A DNA stretch of 64,000 bases from Bacillaceae bacterium JMAK1 (GTDB lineage: Bacteria; Bacillota; Bacilli; Bacillales; Marinococcaceae): positions 744,001 through 808,000 of the forward strand of contig JIBW01000002.1 of assembly GCA_012970285.1 (NCBI GenBank), given 5' to 3'. How positions within the stretch are numbered: position 1 is the first letter of the stretch; the number at the start of each line of letters is the position of its first letter. This document shows, piece after piece, positions 8,244 to 15,981 of the stretch. A program made the position numbers and the translations under genes. The notes under the pieces are model-generated. The model saw nothing but the letters and a program-made list of their open reading frames with translations. It was not told the DNA's origin and ran no database searches.

Positions 8244-9892
8244 GTCCAATAACTCCTGAACTTTTCAGGCGGGTCGTAAAGATTGTCTGACCACATAACA
8301 AGTTCTTCAATGCTTTTTGCTGCTAGTAGTGAACGATTGGCCTTTTTCACATCGATTTCTAGATCATCCGTCGTTGCAATGATTCCTTGCTCTCTTAATC
8401 GGTGTTTTTGACGAGCAGTACTCGTCATCCCAAGTTCGGTAACACCAGCGACCGCTGCAATCGCTTCTTTACGTTCAGCAGGACTGTCACTTTTGTACAG
8501 GTAAGCAACCCCTTCCTCAGTTACGAGATGTGTGACATCATCGGCATAAATCATAACAGGAGGTGTGCCTAAATTGGCTTCTTTAGCGACTTGAATGGCA
8601 TCTAACTGTTCAACGAATACGGGACGGTTACCTGGTTGGTGCGTTTCCATCATTTGAACGACCAACTTACGACCACGCACGAGCTCGTCACCTGTTTTTT
8701 GCATATCAAGCCACGCTTTTGTGCTGTGTCTACGACCTTTCGGATCATGCCCCATGTTCGGTGCACCGCCAAACCCTGCTAATCGACCGCGAACGACCGT
8801 TGATGAATTACCAACATAATCCATTTGAAGTGTGGAACCGATAAACAAATCTACGGCGTATTGCCCAGCCATTTGGCAAAGCGTCCGATTTGACCGCATC
8901 GTACCGTCACTGCCGACAAAAAACACATCTGGACGCGCAGCGATGTATTGTTCCATGCCTTTCTCTCCACCAAAAGAATGAATGCTATCAATCCAACCGC
9001 TTTCTATTGCTGGGATGAGTGTCGGGTGGGGGTTCGCGGCCCAATGCTTACAAATCTTTCCACGTAAATTAAGTGATTCACCGTACGTCGGTAATAGCAA
9101 TTCGATCGCGGCAGTATTAAAGCCAATACCATGGTTTAAGGACTGTACAGAGTGCTTTTCATACACGCCACGGATTGCAAGCATGGCCATGAGAATTTGA
9201 ATCTCTGTAATATGTCTTGGATCTCTAGTGAACAACGCTTCCAATTGATAAGGCTCATCACCTAAAACGATCACATCAACCCATGATGAAGGGATATCAA
9301 CGCGTGGTAGCTCATCTACGATCTCATTTACTTGAGCGATCACAATGCCATTTTTAAATGCGGTCGCCTCAACGATCGTTGGTGTTTCTTCCGTATTTGC
9401 ACCAGTGTACAAATTACCGTTCGCATCCGCTTGATCAGCGGCAACGAGGGCGACGTTCGGAATTAAATCAATAAACAATCGTCCGTAAAGTTCGATATAC
9501 GTATGGATGTTGCCGACTTTGATTTCTTCGTCTTCGATCATTTGCGCAATTCGTGTACTTTGCGGTCCTGAAAATGAAAAATCAAGTCGATCAGCTATCT
9601 CGTTTTCAAATAGATCTAGATGCTCTGGTCGAGACACACTCGACATGATGAGATGTAAGTGATGAAGTGCTTCGTTTGAGGCATTTGCCAATGACTTCGA
9701 TAAAAACGATGCTTGCTTTTGGTTGTTGCCTTCAAGAATGACACGATCATAAGGCTCAATGACACGTTCTAGTACTGAGACGATGTTGTCTTGTTGAACG
9801 AATTTGCCATCAATCATTGATGAAATCCGACTCAGACGATCTCGTTTTGCATCTCGCTTTTTCGTCCATCTTGTATTTGTAGACGTAGGCAC
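8240..9892 (-). CDS. mdcA: Malonate decarboxylase alpha subunit (acetyl-ACP:malonate ACP transferase)
   Basis: A 550-aa protein matching the alpha subunit MdcA, which swaps acetate for malonate on the acyl carrier protein. Recognisable parts are TKKRDAKRDRLSRI at the N-terminus, GIGFNTAAIELLLPTYG in the middle and MTSTARQKHRLREQGII near the C-terminus. The start was placed at GTG 9892 because the AAGGAG site is 8 nt upstream of it, whereas an earlier in-frame GTG at 9901 overlaps that site. It lies 5 bp after mdcH and overlaps mdcB. It is the largest and most conserved gene of the operon. Confidence 0.9.
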   Translation of the reverse strand: MPTSTNTRWTKKRDAKRDRLSRISSMIDGKFVQQDNIVSVLERVIEPYDRVILEGNNQKQASFLSKSLANASNEALHHLHLIMSSVSRPEHLDLFENEIADRLDFSFSGPQSTRIAQMIEDEEIKVGNIHTYIELYGRLFIDLIPNVALVAADQADANGNLYTGANTEETPTIVEATAFKNGIVIAQVNEIVDELPRVDIPSSWVDVIVLGDEPYQLEALFTRDPRHITEIQILMAMLAIRGVYEKHSVQSLNHGIGFNTAAIELLLPTYGESLNLRGKICKHWAANPHPTLIPAIESGWIDSIHSFGGEKGMEQYIAARPDVFFVGSDGTMRSNRTLCQMAGQYAVDLFIGSTLQMDYVGNSSTVVRGRLAGFGGAPNMGHDPKGRRHSTKAWLDMQKTGDELVRGRKLVVQMMETHQPGNRPVFVEQLDAIQVAKEANLGTPPVMIYADDVTHLVTEEGVAYLYKSDSPAERKEAIAAVAGVTELGMTSTARQKHRLREQGIIATTDDLEIDVKKANRSLLAAKSIEELVMWSDNLYDPPEKFRSYWT

Positions 9893-9897
9893 ACTCG

Positions 9898-10800
9898 TCA
9901 CTCCTTAGTTACAAATTGTAGAATGTTGTCAACACTCATGGTTTCTACTGATAGTGCTTGAATTCCTTCAAACTCCTCGTGTAATAAGTTCGTATACACG
10001 GTTCCAGGGGGGAGTTGAACGTAGTTTTTTATCCCTCGTTCATTTAACATTTTCATGGCAGGATGCCATCTGACCGTTGATGCAATATTCCCTGCTAAAT
10101 CTTCAACAATCGCTTCTTTTTTTCGCAGTAAGCGTGCTGTTTGGTTTGACACGTACGCTAACTTCGGTGAACCGATAGTAACGTTTTTCATCGCTACACG
10201 GAGTATATCCGCCTCTTTAGCAAACAAAGGAGAATGTGAAGGAACAGTCACAGATAACTTGATGACGCGACGTGCTCCTTTCTCTTTTAACGTGTCACGT
10301 ATCGTTTGAAGTGATCGTTCACTTCCTGATAACACAACTTGTTGCTGAGCATTCTCATTCGCTAGATACACGTCACTTTGCGACTCTATCACGCGCAGTA
10401 CGACGTTCACATCAAGGCCTTGAACGGCCATCATTCCGTATCCACTCGGAAAGGCTTGCTCCATTAATCTACCTCGAAGATCAACTAAACGAATGGCGTC
10501 CTTTAGAGTAAGTACTTCTGAAAGTACTGCTGCTGAATAAGCGCCCGCAGAATGACCGGCAACACAATCCGGTCTAATCCCTGCTTCTACAAGTTGTTTC
10601 GAACTGCTAACACCAACGATGAGTAATGCTAATTGCACGTGTCGTGTAGAACTGAAATCAGCGGTATACTGATTCACATCTTCTTGTAATTCGTCTTCAA
10701 TGAGTTGTTTGATCAACTCGAAATGTTTGGTTCCTTGATAAGGTTGAAACATGTCATGACGTTGTGATCCTTGACCTGGAAATAAAAACACCGTATCCAT
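9898..10800 (-). CDS. mdcH: Malonate decarboxylase epsilon subunit (malonyl-CoA:ACP transacylase)
   Basis: A 300-aa acyltransferase of the FabD fold. The N-terminal motif VFLFPGQGSQ and the nucleophile elbow GHSAGAYSAAV, with the active serine at about residue 91, are clear. A catalytic His is expected in VPSHSPLF near residue 195. In malonate decarboxylase systems MdcH charges the carrier protein with malonyl from malonyl-CoA to start the cycle. FabD of fatty acid synthesis is the alternative reading, but the position between madM and mdcA supports MdcH. It is preceded by madM at 13 bp. Confidence 0.9.
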   Translation of the reverse strand: MDTVFLFPGQGSQRHDMFQPYQGTKHFELIKQLIEDELQEDVNQYTADFSSTRHVQLALLIVGVSSSKQLVEAGIRPDCVAGHSAGAYSAAVLSEVLTLKDAIRLVDLRGRLMEQAFPSGYGMMAVQGLDVNVVLRVIESQSDVYLANENAQQQVVLSGSERSLQTIRDTLKEKGARRVIKLSVTVPSHSPLFAKEADILRVAMKNVTIGSPKLAYVSNQTARLLRKKEAIVEDLAGNIASTVRWHPAMKMLNERGIKNYVQLPPGTVYTNLLHEEFEGIQALSVETMSVDNILQFVTKE

Positions 10801-10813
10801 GAAAATCGCCTCT

Positions 10814-11581
10814 TTATCCTCCGAAAATCAACCGCATCATCATATACAACACAGACGGCCCTAAGAGACAGCCAAGCCCTGTATAAAACGTCGCCGTAAC
10901 CGCCCCGTACGGAACGAGCTTTGGATTTAATGCTGCAAGTCCACCAGCAACACCACTTGTCGTTCCGAGTAATCCCCCAAACACCATCGCAGAACGGGGA
11001 TTATCAAGTCCGATATACTTACCTAGAAATGGTGTGAGTGCCATCGTTAAAATCGCTTTCACAAGACCTGCAGCGATACTAATCGCAATCACTTCAGAAC
11101 TTGCGCCGATTGCAGCACCTGTAACTGGCCCGACGATATACGTCGTGGCGCCTGCTCCAATTGTCGTTAAACTTACTGCATCTGTATAGCCAAACATTAG
11201 TGCAAACACGACACCGATCGTAAACGAAAGAAAAATTCCAAGAACTAAAGCGAGGACACCTGTAACACCTGCTCGTTTAATTTCTCGAAAATCCGCCCCA
11301 AACGCTGTTGCCACAATGGCAAAGTCCCGCATCATCCCGCCACCGAGTAAACTGATTCCTGCGAAAAGGGAGACATCGGAAAGTCCATTCTCTCCACCAG
11401 TCAGTCTTCCGCCAATGTAAGCAAGAACGAGACCAAGAAGAATGGCAATTGATGATCCGTGTACGAGTCCTCGGGTCGCATACTTTGACAACGCGTAGGC
11501 AATAACCATAATTGCACCTACAATCGCAAATCCAAAGATGAGACCATTCCCGACTAACACATTTTCGATTGATTCAATCAT
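10814..11581 (-). CDS. madM: Malonate transporter subunit MadM
   Basis: A 255-aa membrane protein with seven or eight hydrophobic segments and Gly-rich stretches (FAGISLLGGGMMRDFAI, GGLLGTTSGVAGGLAAL), matching MadM. With MadL it forms the malonate:sodium symporter first described in Malonomonas rubra. The ATG overlaps the madL stop by 4 bp. It is the second gene of the malonate operon, so uptake and breakdown are co-expressed. Confidence 0.9.
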   Translation of the reverse strand: MIESIENVLVGNGLIFGFAIVGAIMVIAYALSKYATRGLVHGSSIAILLGLVLAYIGGRLTGGENGLSDVSLFAGISLLGGGMMRDFAIVATAFGADFREIKRAGVTGVLALVLGIFLSFTIGVVFALMFGYTDAVSLTTIGAGATTYIVGPVTGAAIGASSEVIAISIAAGLVKAILTMALTPFLGKYIGLDNPRSAMVFGGLLGTTSGVAGGLAALNPKLVPYGAVTATFYTGLGCLLGPSVLYMMMRLIFGG

Positions 11582-11970
11582 AGAGGACGCCCTCCTTCGT
11601 CAATCGATTCACTTTTTTCTTTTCCGATTCGACTGACAAGAGGAACAGCTAAAAACGAAATGACCACAACAGCAATTCCTGTCACAATCGCAAGTGGTCC
11701 GCCATCGAGGGCTGCAACAACGTTCTGATTTGCAGCCATTGCGACTACGATCGGAATGTACATCGCATTCCAAAACCCCAAACCCATTTGCGTTGGCTCA
11801 CTAAGTCGGTTCGAAATCTTCAACCGATCAATGACGATAATTAAGATCAACATCGCAATCCCAACGCCACCTACATTTGCTTCTACCCCGATCGCTATAC
11901 CCAACCATTCTCCGAGCAACATTCCTACAATCATGCAGACCGCCAATATGGCCACACCATAAATAACCAT
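11578..11970 (-). CDS. madL: Malonate transporter subunit MadL
   Basis: A small membrane protein of about 130 aa with four hydrophobic segments, matching MadL, the short partner of MadM. ATG 11970 was chosen because AAAGGAG lies 7 nt upstream; an in-frame TTG at 11973 is only 4 nt from it. The gene heads the minus-strand operon. The ribosome site overlaps by 2 bp the perfect cre at 11983-11998, so bound CcpA would block the start of the operon. Confidence 0.9.
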   Translation of the reverse strand: MVIYGVAILAVCMIVGMLLGEWLGIAIGVEANVGGVGIAMLILIIVIDRLKISNRLSEPTQMGLGFWNAMYIPIVVAMAANQNVVAALDGGPLAIVTGIAVVVISFLAVPLVSRIGKEKSESIDEGGRPL

Positions 11971-11982
11971 CAACGCACTCCT

Positions 11983-11998
11983 TTGTAAGCGTTTTCAA
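11983..11998 (-). promoter_or_regulatory. cre site (CcpA operator) before madL
   Basis: TTGTAAGCGTTTTCAA fits the Bacillus cre consensus WTGNAARCGNWWWCAW at every position. It is 13 bp upstream of madL and touches its ribosome site. A cre here implies carbon catabolite repression of malonate use, by blocking elongation or initiation. The effect is inferred. Confidence 0.75.
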
Positions 11999-12004
11999 TT
12001 AATG

Positions 12005-12024
12005 GTATACAGTCGACTGTGTAC
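12005..12024. promoter_or_regulatory. Palindrome in the madL-mdcG intergenic region
   Basis: GTATACAGTCGACTGTGTAC is a 20-bp palindrome with a single mismatched pair and a perfect 12-bp core. GTATAC is also the centre of the MdcY operator as I recall it from Acinetobacter. It sits between the divergent madL and mdcG genes and is the best candidate site for the GntR regulator at 4859-5521. Confidence 0.6.
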
Positions 12025-12109
12025 TGAGTTTAGATTATAATGAGTTTAACTTTGATTGTCTATACTTTTGAGAAAATTAAATCTATTGTCTTGTTAGGAG
12101 GCGATTGTT

Positions 12110-12709
12110 ATGTTCGATCCCCATGACTTGTTAAAAATTAATGTAAACGAGGTTTTGAAAACAAACAGTAATCTCCCTCATTGGGCTAATTGTTCATTGC
12201 AAAAAAGCCCCTATGTCGTCGTACGACGTGGCGCTTATGACCGCTTATCAATACCAGTAGGAGTTAGAGGTAAGTCTCGCAATGAGCGGTATGCGATGTT
12301 TGTTTCAGTTGATCAAGTTGTAGACGTGTTTACTCCTTATCAGCTTCGAACACTTTCATCCACACGACTTCAACTTACCAAAGCACAAGATACGTTCGAA
12401 ACGATCAAACAGTTGTGGAAATCTGAGAATTGGGGGCCTACAGGGAGCGTTGGATTCGAATTAGCTACAGGTACGAAAGTGATGCGCGAACAAAGTGATT
12501 TTGACATCCTTATTCAGAGCGAGTTTTTTTCTGTACCCGTTGCAAAAGAGTACGTAAAACAGTTACAAGCAGCACCGATGACCGTTGATCCGCTCATCCA
12601 AACCAAAAGTGGTTGGTTTTCACTTAAAGAATACGCCTTAGGGAAAGGTGTGTTGTTCAAAACGATGACGGGGCTCGAATTACGAACTGATCCTTGGAGC
12701 AACTCGTAG
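12110..12709 (+). CDS. mdcG: Malonate decarboxylase holo-ACP synthase
   Basis: A 199-aa nucleotidyltransferase-like enzyme that attaches the phosphoribosyl-dephospho-CoA group to MdcC. The motif WGPTGSVGFELATG at about residues 106-119 followed by SDFDILI (131-137) is the family signature; the acidic residues of SDFD would bind metal. The ATG follows TAGGAGGCG at a good distance. It is transcribed away from the rest of the locus and shares its control region. With this gene the malonate decarboxylase set is complete. Confidence 0.88.
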   Translation: MFDPHDLLKINVNEVLKTNSNLPHWANCSLQKSPYVVVRRGAYDRLSIPVGVRGKSRNERYAMFVSVDQVVDVFTPYQLRTLSSTRLQLTKAQDTFETIKQLWKSENWGPTGSVGFELATGTKVMREQSDFDILIQSEFFSVPVAKEYVKQLQAAPMTVDPLIQTKSGWFSLKEYALGKGVLFKTMTGLELRTDPWSNS

Positions 12710-12776
12710 TAACATAACTGCATTTACTAGTAAATTATTTTAGATCACTTGGAATTTGTGAGATCGGTGAAACAAT

Positions 12777-13439
12777 TCACTCCGCTCCGCTAACGTTCTC
12801 TTGACGTTTTATAAATTCTTCGCCCCATTGATTAAGATCTTGAAGAATCGGTTTTAACGTTTTTCCGTATTCCGTCATTGAGTAGACAACTTTCGGGGGG
12901 ACTTGTTGATGCACCTCTCTATGAACAATCCCTTCTTGCTCAAGTTGTTTTAAATTGTTTGTCAGCATCGTACGACTTATTTGTGGAATTCTTTTTTGTA
13001 GATCACTAAACCGCAGATCTTCAGAAGCCAATTCACTAATAATAATGGATTTCCATTTTCCAATGATCGTATCAATGGTTGTGAGTGCCTTACACGCATG
13101 ATTCGCATGTTCAACTTGATCTTTATGATCTTTTGGACGTCGGTGTCCTTCGCCCCAGTCATTCATTTTCACTAATAATGGATGCAACGTAAGGCCATAC
13201 TCGGTCATCGAATATTCCACTTTCGGAGGAACTTGATTATACACTTTCCTCGAAACAATCCCACTCTCTTCAAGTTCTCTTAACTTTAACGTTAACATCC
13301 GTTTCGTAATTTCAGGAATCGCTCGTTGCAAGTCACTATACCGTTTTGTTCCATCGTTCGTTAGATGATAAATAATAATCGGTTTCCATTTGCCGACAAA
13401 CACGTTCAACGCTTGTTCTAAGTCTTGATATTCGTTCAT
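12777..13439 (-). CDS. Tandem HxlR-domain transcription regulator
   Basis: A 220-aa protein made of two HxlR-type winged helices in one chain. The first spans about residues 10-100 (GKWK at 16-19, SDLQRAIPEITKRML, VPPKVEYSMTEYG) and the second about 121-212 (GKWK at 127-130, SDLQKRIPQISRTML, VPPKVVYSMTEYG), an offset of 111 residues. Typical HxlR proteins are about 110 aa and act as dimers, so this chain may be a built-in dimer. Only the second half has a Cys just before its first helix. It is divergent from an Old Yellow Enzyme gene and probably controls it in response to electrophiles or quinones. The ATG has a GAGGAG site. Confidence 0.85.
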   Translation of the reverse strand: MNEYQDLEQALNVFVGKWKPIIIYHLTNDGTKRYSDLQRAIPEITKRMLTLKLRELEESGIVSRKVYNQVPPKVEYSMTEYGLTLHPLLVKMNDWGEGHRRPKDHKDQVEHANHACKALTTIDTIIGKWKSIIISELASEDLRFSDLQKRIPQISRTMLTNNLKQLEQEGIVHREVHQQVPPKVVYSMTEYGKTLKPILQDLNQWGEEFIKRQENVSGAE

Positions 13440-13452
13440 CTGCTTGACTCCT
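13435..13452 (-). repeat. 18-bp start-region repeat, copy 1
   Basis: AGGAGTCAAGCAGATGAA on the minus strand covers the ribosome site, spacer and first codons of the HxlR gene. An identical copy in opposite orientation lies at 13634-13651. Confidence 0.8.
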
Positions 13453-13633
13453 CACATTCATCATGTGTCACAATCACCTAGTAAATCAATAAGTACGTAA
13501 AATGTTCCTATGTAATATAATAGTGCCTACTTACATATTTGACAACAATGATGAATAATAACGTTAAGCTCACTTCATTATAAATTATTGTGATCAAGAA
13601 ACACTAAGAAAGATTGCAGTGTTATTACACAAA

Positions 13634-13651
13634 AGGAGTCAAGCAGATGAA
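13634..13651 (+). repeat. 18-bp start-region repeat, copy 2
   Basis: The same 18 bases as at 13435-13452, here covering the start of the Old Yellow Enzyme gene. The two copies form inverted repeats that bound the 180-bp shared promoter region. Confidence 0.8.
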
Positions 13652-14708
13652 TAACATATGGAAAGAAATTAAAGTAGGAAACATGACCTTACCTCATCGC
13701 CTAGCGATGGCACCTATGACGAGAAGTCGTGCGTTAGAAGACGGAACGCCACCAGAAATGACTGCAGAATATTACAGTCAGCGAGCATCATTAGGTTTAC
13801 TTATTAGCGAAGGGACGCAACCTTCCGCTGATGGGCAAGGTTATCTTCTATCCCCTGGCATCTATTCCGAGAATCACATAAAAGGATGGAAGAACGTCGC
13901 AGATCAAGTACATGAAAAAGGTGGCTATCTTTTCATCCAGTTAATGCATGTTGGACGTGTCGCTCACCCAGAAAACACCCCACATCACCGTCAAGCCGTT
14001 GCACCGTCCGCAGTTGCTCCAAGTGAGCAAATCTTTACAGCTAAAGGAATGCAAGACATTCCAATGCCAAAAGAACTTACAAAAGAAGATATTAAAGATA
14101 TTGTTCAAGAGTTCCGTCATGCAGCAAAAGCTGCGATTGACGCTGGAGCTGATGGTGTAGAAGTACACGGCGCAAATGGTTACCTCATTCACCAATTTAT
14201 CGGGGAGAACTCTAACGTACGCGCTGATGAATATGGCAACACAGCTGATGACCATGCTCGCTTTGCAATTGAAGTAACAAAAGCGGTTGTTGATGAAATT
14301 GGTGCAGATAAGACTGGATTCCGTATTTCTCCAGGGGTTCCACTCGGCGGCATTGACGAAGGCTCACAAGGACCTGATGTCTATCGTTATCTAGTTAAAG
14401 AATTAGCAAAAATGAACCTCGCTTACTTGCACGTGATGCATGTTGGCAATGATGAATTCTTAAAAGAAGTTCGCTCACTTTGGCCAAACCCACTATTAGT
14501 CAATCGAGCAGGCAGACCATTAGAAGATCTTAGCAAAGACATCGATACAGGACTCGCTGATGTAGCGCCTGTCGGTGCATGGGCGTTGGCAAATCCTGAT
14601 TTCGTTGAACGATTAAAACAAGACGAACCACTAAATGAACCTGATAAAGCGTCGTTTTACGGAGGCGGAAAAGAAGGCTATATCGACTATCCATTTTTAG
14701 CGAAATAA
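13647..14708 (+). CDS. Old Yellow Enzyme family alkene reductase
   Basis: A 353-aa FMN-dependent NAD(P)H reductase of the NemA/YqjM type. MAPMTRSRA near the N-terminus and GVEVHGANGYLIHQFI (about residues 168-183) with the substrate-binding H..N pair are clear. HARFAIEV and FRISPG further on fit the family. Such enzymes reduce quinones, enones and N-ethylmaleimide. The start was set at ATG 13647, 8 nt after AAGGAG; an upstream frame extension has no site. It is divergent from the tandem HxlR regulator and is followed by a strong terminator. Confidence 0.9.
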   Translation: MNNIWKEIKVGNMTLPHRLAMAPMTRSRALEDGTPPEMTAEYYSQRASLGLLISEGTQPSADGQGYLLSPGIYSENHIKGWKNVADQVHEKGGYLFIQLMHVGRVAHPENTPHHRQAVAPSAVAPSEQIFTAKGMQDIPMPKELTKEDIKDIVQEFRHAAKAAIDAGADGVEVHGANGYLIHQFIGENSNVRADEYGNTADDHARFAIEVTKAVVDEIGADKTGFRISPGVPLGGIDEGSQGPDVYRYLVKELAKMNLAYLHVMHVGNDEFLKEVRSLWPNPLLVNRAGRPLEDLSKDIDTGLADVAPVGAWALANPDFVERLKQDEPLNEPDKASFYGGGKEGYIDYPFLAK

Positions 14709-14712
14709 TGAT

Positions 14713-14740
14713 GATCCCCCAACGATCGGGGGATTTTTTA
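14713..14740 (+). terminator. Terminator after the alkene reductase
   Basis: ATCCCCC and GGGGGAT pair around a 7-nt loop, followed by a run of six T. Confidence 0.85.
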
Positions 14741-14995
14741 ATTTGTAGAGATCATGACCGTGCCTTCATCCCAAATGTGCAAAAAGCGCTCACCTAGCTG
14801 ATGACTTTCCGCACTATTTCCGAATTGCTCATTTATAAATTCTGCATACTTCTCACAATCAACCATTAAACGATACGTATTCGGAGCACCGTCATGATTG
14901 TTGATTTCTAAAAGCTTGAAATGCGAGAACCCAAAATGATAACGAAAATACATAATCGCATCATCCCTACTCGTAAAATACATGACATTTTCCAT
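14738..14995 (-). CDS. Small hypothetical protein
   Basis: An 85-aa soluble protein, not recognised. It begins MENVMYFTSRDDAIMYFRY and has an aromatic-rich N-terminal half (FTSRDDAIMYFRYHFGFSHF) and an acidic C-terminal part. Its stop lies in the T run of the terminator for the facing gene. It is followed upstream by a terminator for the next gene, so it seems to be transcribed alone. No motif gives a function. Confidence 0.6.
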   Translation of the reverse strand: MENVMYFTSRDDAIMYFRYHFGFSHFKLLEINNHDGAPNTYRLMVDCEKYAEFINEQFGNSAESHQLGERFLHIWDEGTVMISTN

Positions 14996-15051
14996 CGATC
15001 ATACCCTCATTTAACGCGTATTTACTGTATAGTTGCATTTTTGCCCAACAA

Positions 15052-15092
15052 AAAGCAGACGTATTCACACTTCATCGGAATACGTCTGCTTT
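15052..15092 (-). terminator. Terminator after the 15130-15792 gene
   Basis: A 15-bp stem with AAAGCAGACGTATTC and its exact complement, 11-nt loop, and a TTTTTG run on the minus strand. Confidence 0.85.
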
Positions 15093-15129
15093 AGAGAATT
15101 AATATACAATCTTCTTTGAAACCGCACAA

Positions 15130-15792
15130 TTATTGTGCTGGCACTCTTAACTTTAGTGCTATATCATAATCAGCGATAACTTGATAATCGTTACGCCACA
15201 TTTCCTTTAACCAATTGACCATGTCTTGTAATTCTCGGTCACCTTCCAATTCGTCCTCTAGACCACTTAATTGTTCAAGCTTCTCAAGGGACCATTGAGG
15301 TTTCGGATTTTGCAATCGCTCCAATACGTCTTCTTGGTCTAACCTTACTTCATTGATTAAATACTCGATAGCCGTACCTGGAATAAGCTCAGAAAACGTA
15401 CACGTCATTCCTTGCTCCTCTAATAAATAAGATAACTTTAAAACATTATAATATTGTAGCGTTTCTTCTTGATAACCTTCATCGTCGAAGGATATAAAAT
15501 AATCTTCGATCTCTGGCTCTGACGCTGGTCTTCTTAGGATTACATCTAGTAAACTTCTTGATGGTTCGAATTTTTGAAGATTATAGTTACGATAGGCATG
15601 AAAACTAACCCATCTCTCTTCTTGGGCTTTGTTGTAATCGACCTTCTTACCATATTTTTCCTCGATGCGTTGTTCAACACTGCTCAAAGCAGTATCAAGC
15701 TTTTGTTGTTCTTCGTCTGAAAGCTTCCCATTCACTTGATTCATTCTTAATCGAAGTAATTCTTGATAGATTGGTTCGGATTCTATGCTCAT
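15130..15792 (-). CDS. Unknown protein, paralogue A
   Basis: A 220-aa soluble acidic protein of no family I recognise. It is a clear paralogue of the gene at 15982-16617: both have an N-terminal helix with LR..Q (LRLRMNQVNGKLSDEEQQKL), the motif EE.WVS.HA.RN (residues about 60-72), and a C-terminal block W.L.K...L.GL..(F/E)L ending in the shared DMV.WLKEMW..DYQ. The start ATG follows TAGGAGGCGCTT, a stretch repeated before the paralogue, so the duplication included the translation start. No signal peptide or membrane segment is seen. An immunity-like or regulatory role is possible but unsupported. Confidence 0.75.
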   Translation of the reverse strand: MSIESEPIYQELLRLRMNQVNGKLSDEEQQKLDTALSSVEQRIEEKYGKKVDYNKAQEERWVSFHAYRNYNLQKFEPSRSLLDVILRRPASEPEIEDYFISFDDEGYQEETLQYYNVLKLSYLLEEQGMTCTFSELIPGTAIEYLINEVRLDQEDVLERLQNPKPQWSLEKLEQLSGLEDELEGDRELQDMVNWLKEMWRNDYQVIADYDIALKLRVPAQ

Positions 15793-15839
15793 TTACTAAG
15801 CGCCTCCTACGTATATTTCCACAATCGTGACTAAAATTT

Positions 15840-15929
15840 TTAATAGAGAGAAAATGATAACGAAATCCCTTTTGTTTCATCTGTGTGTACTTCCATGTTA
15901 TATGTACCGATCTTTGCTTCAAACTCCAT
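15840..15929 (-). CDS. 29-codon ORF, possible remnant of a lost gene
   Basis: A short frame reading MEFEAKIGTYNMEVHTDE and ending in SLSFSLY lies between the two paralogous unknown genes. The frame is open further upstream to a stop at 15969-15971, and the extra residues (NPERCVTNTGKY) also look protein-like. No ribosome site precedes the ATG. It could be the tail of a decayed gene or a very small protein. Confidence is low. Confidence 0.3.
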   Translation of the reverse strand: MEFEAKIGTYNMEVHTDETKGISLSFSLY

Positions 15930-15981
15930 GTATTTGCCCGTATTTGTTACACACCGTTCAGGATTATCTCATATAGACTAC

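Noticed and set aside
13440-13633. AAGTACG and AAGTAGG motifs in opposite orientation as HxlR operator
   Set aside because: Too short and imperfect to call; only the 18-bp inverted repeats at the edges are convincing.
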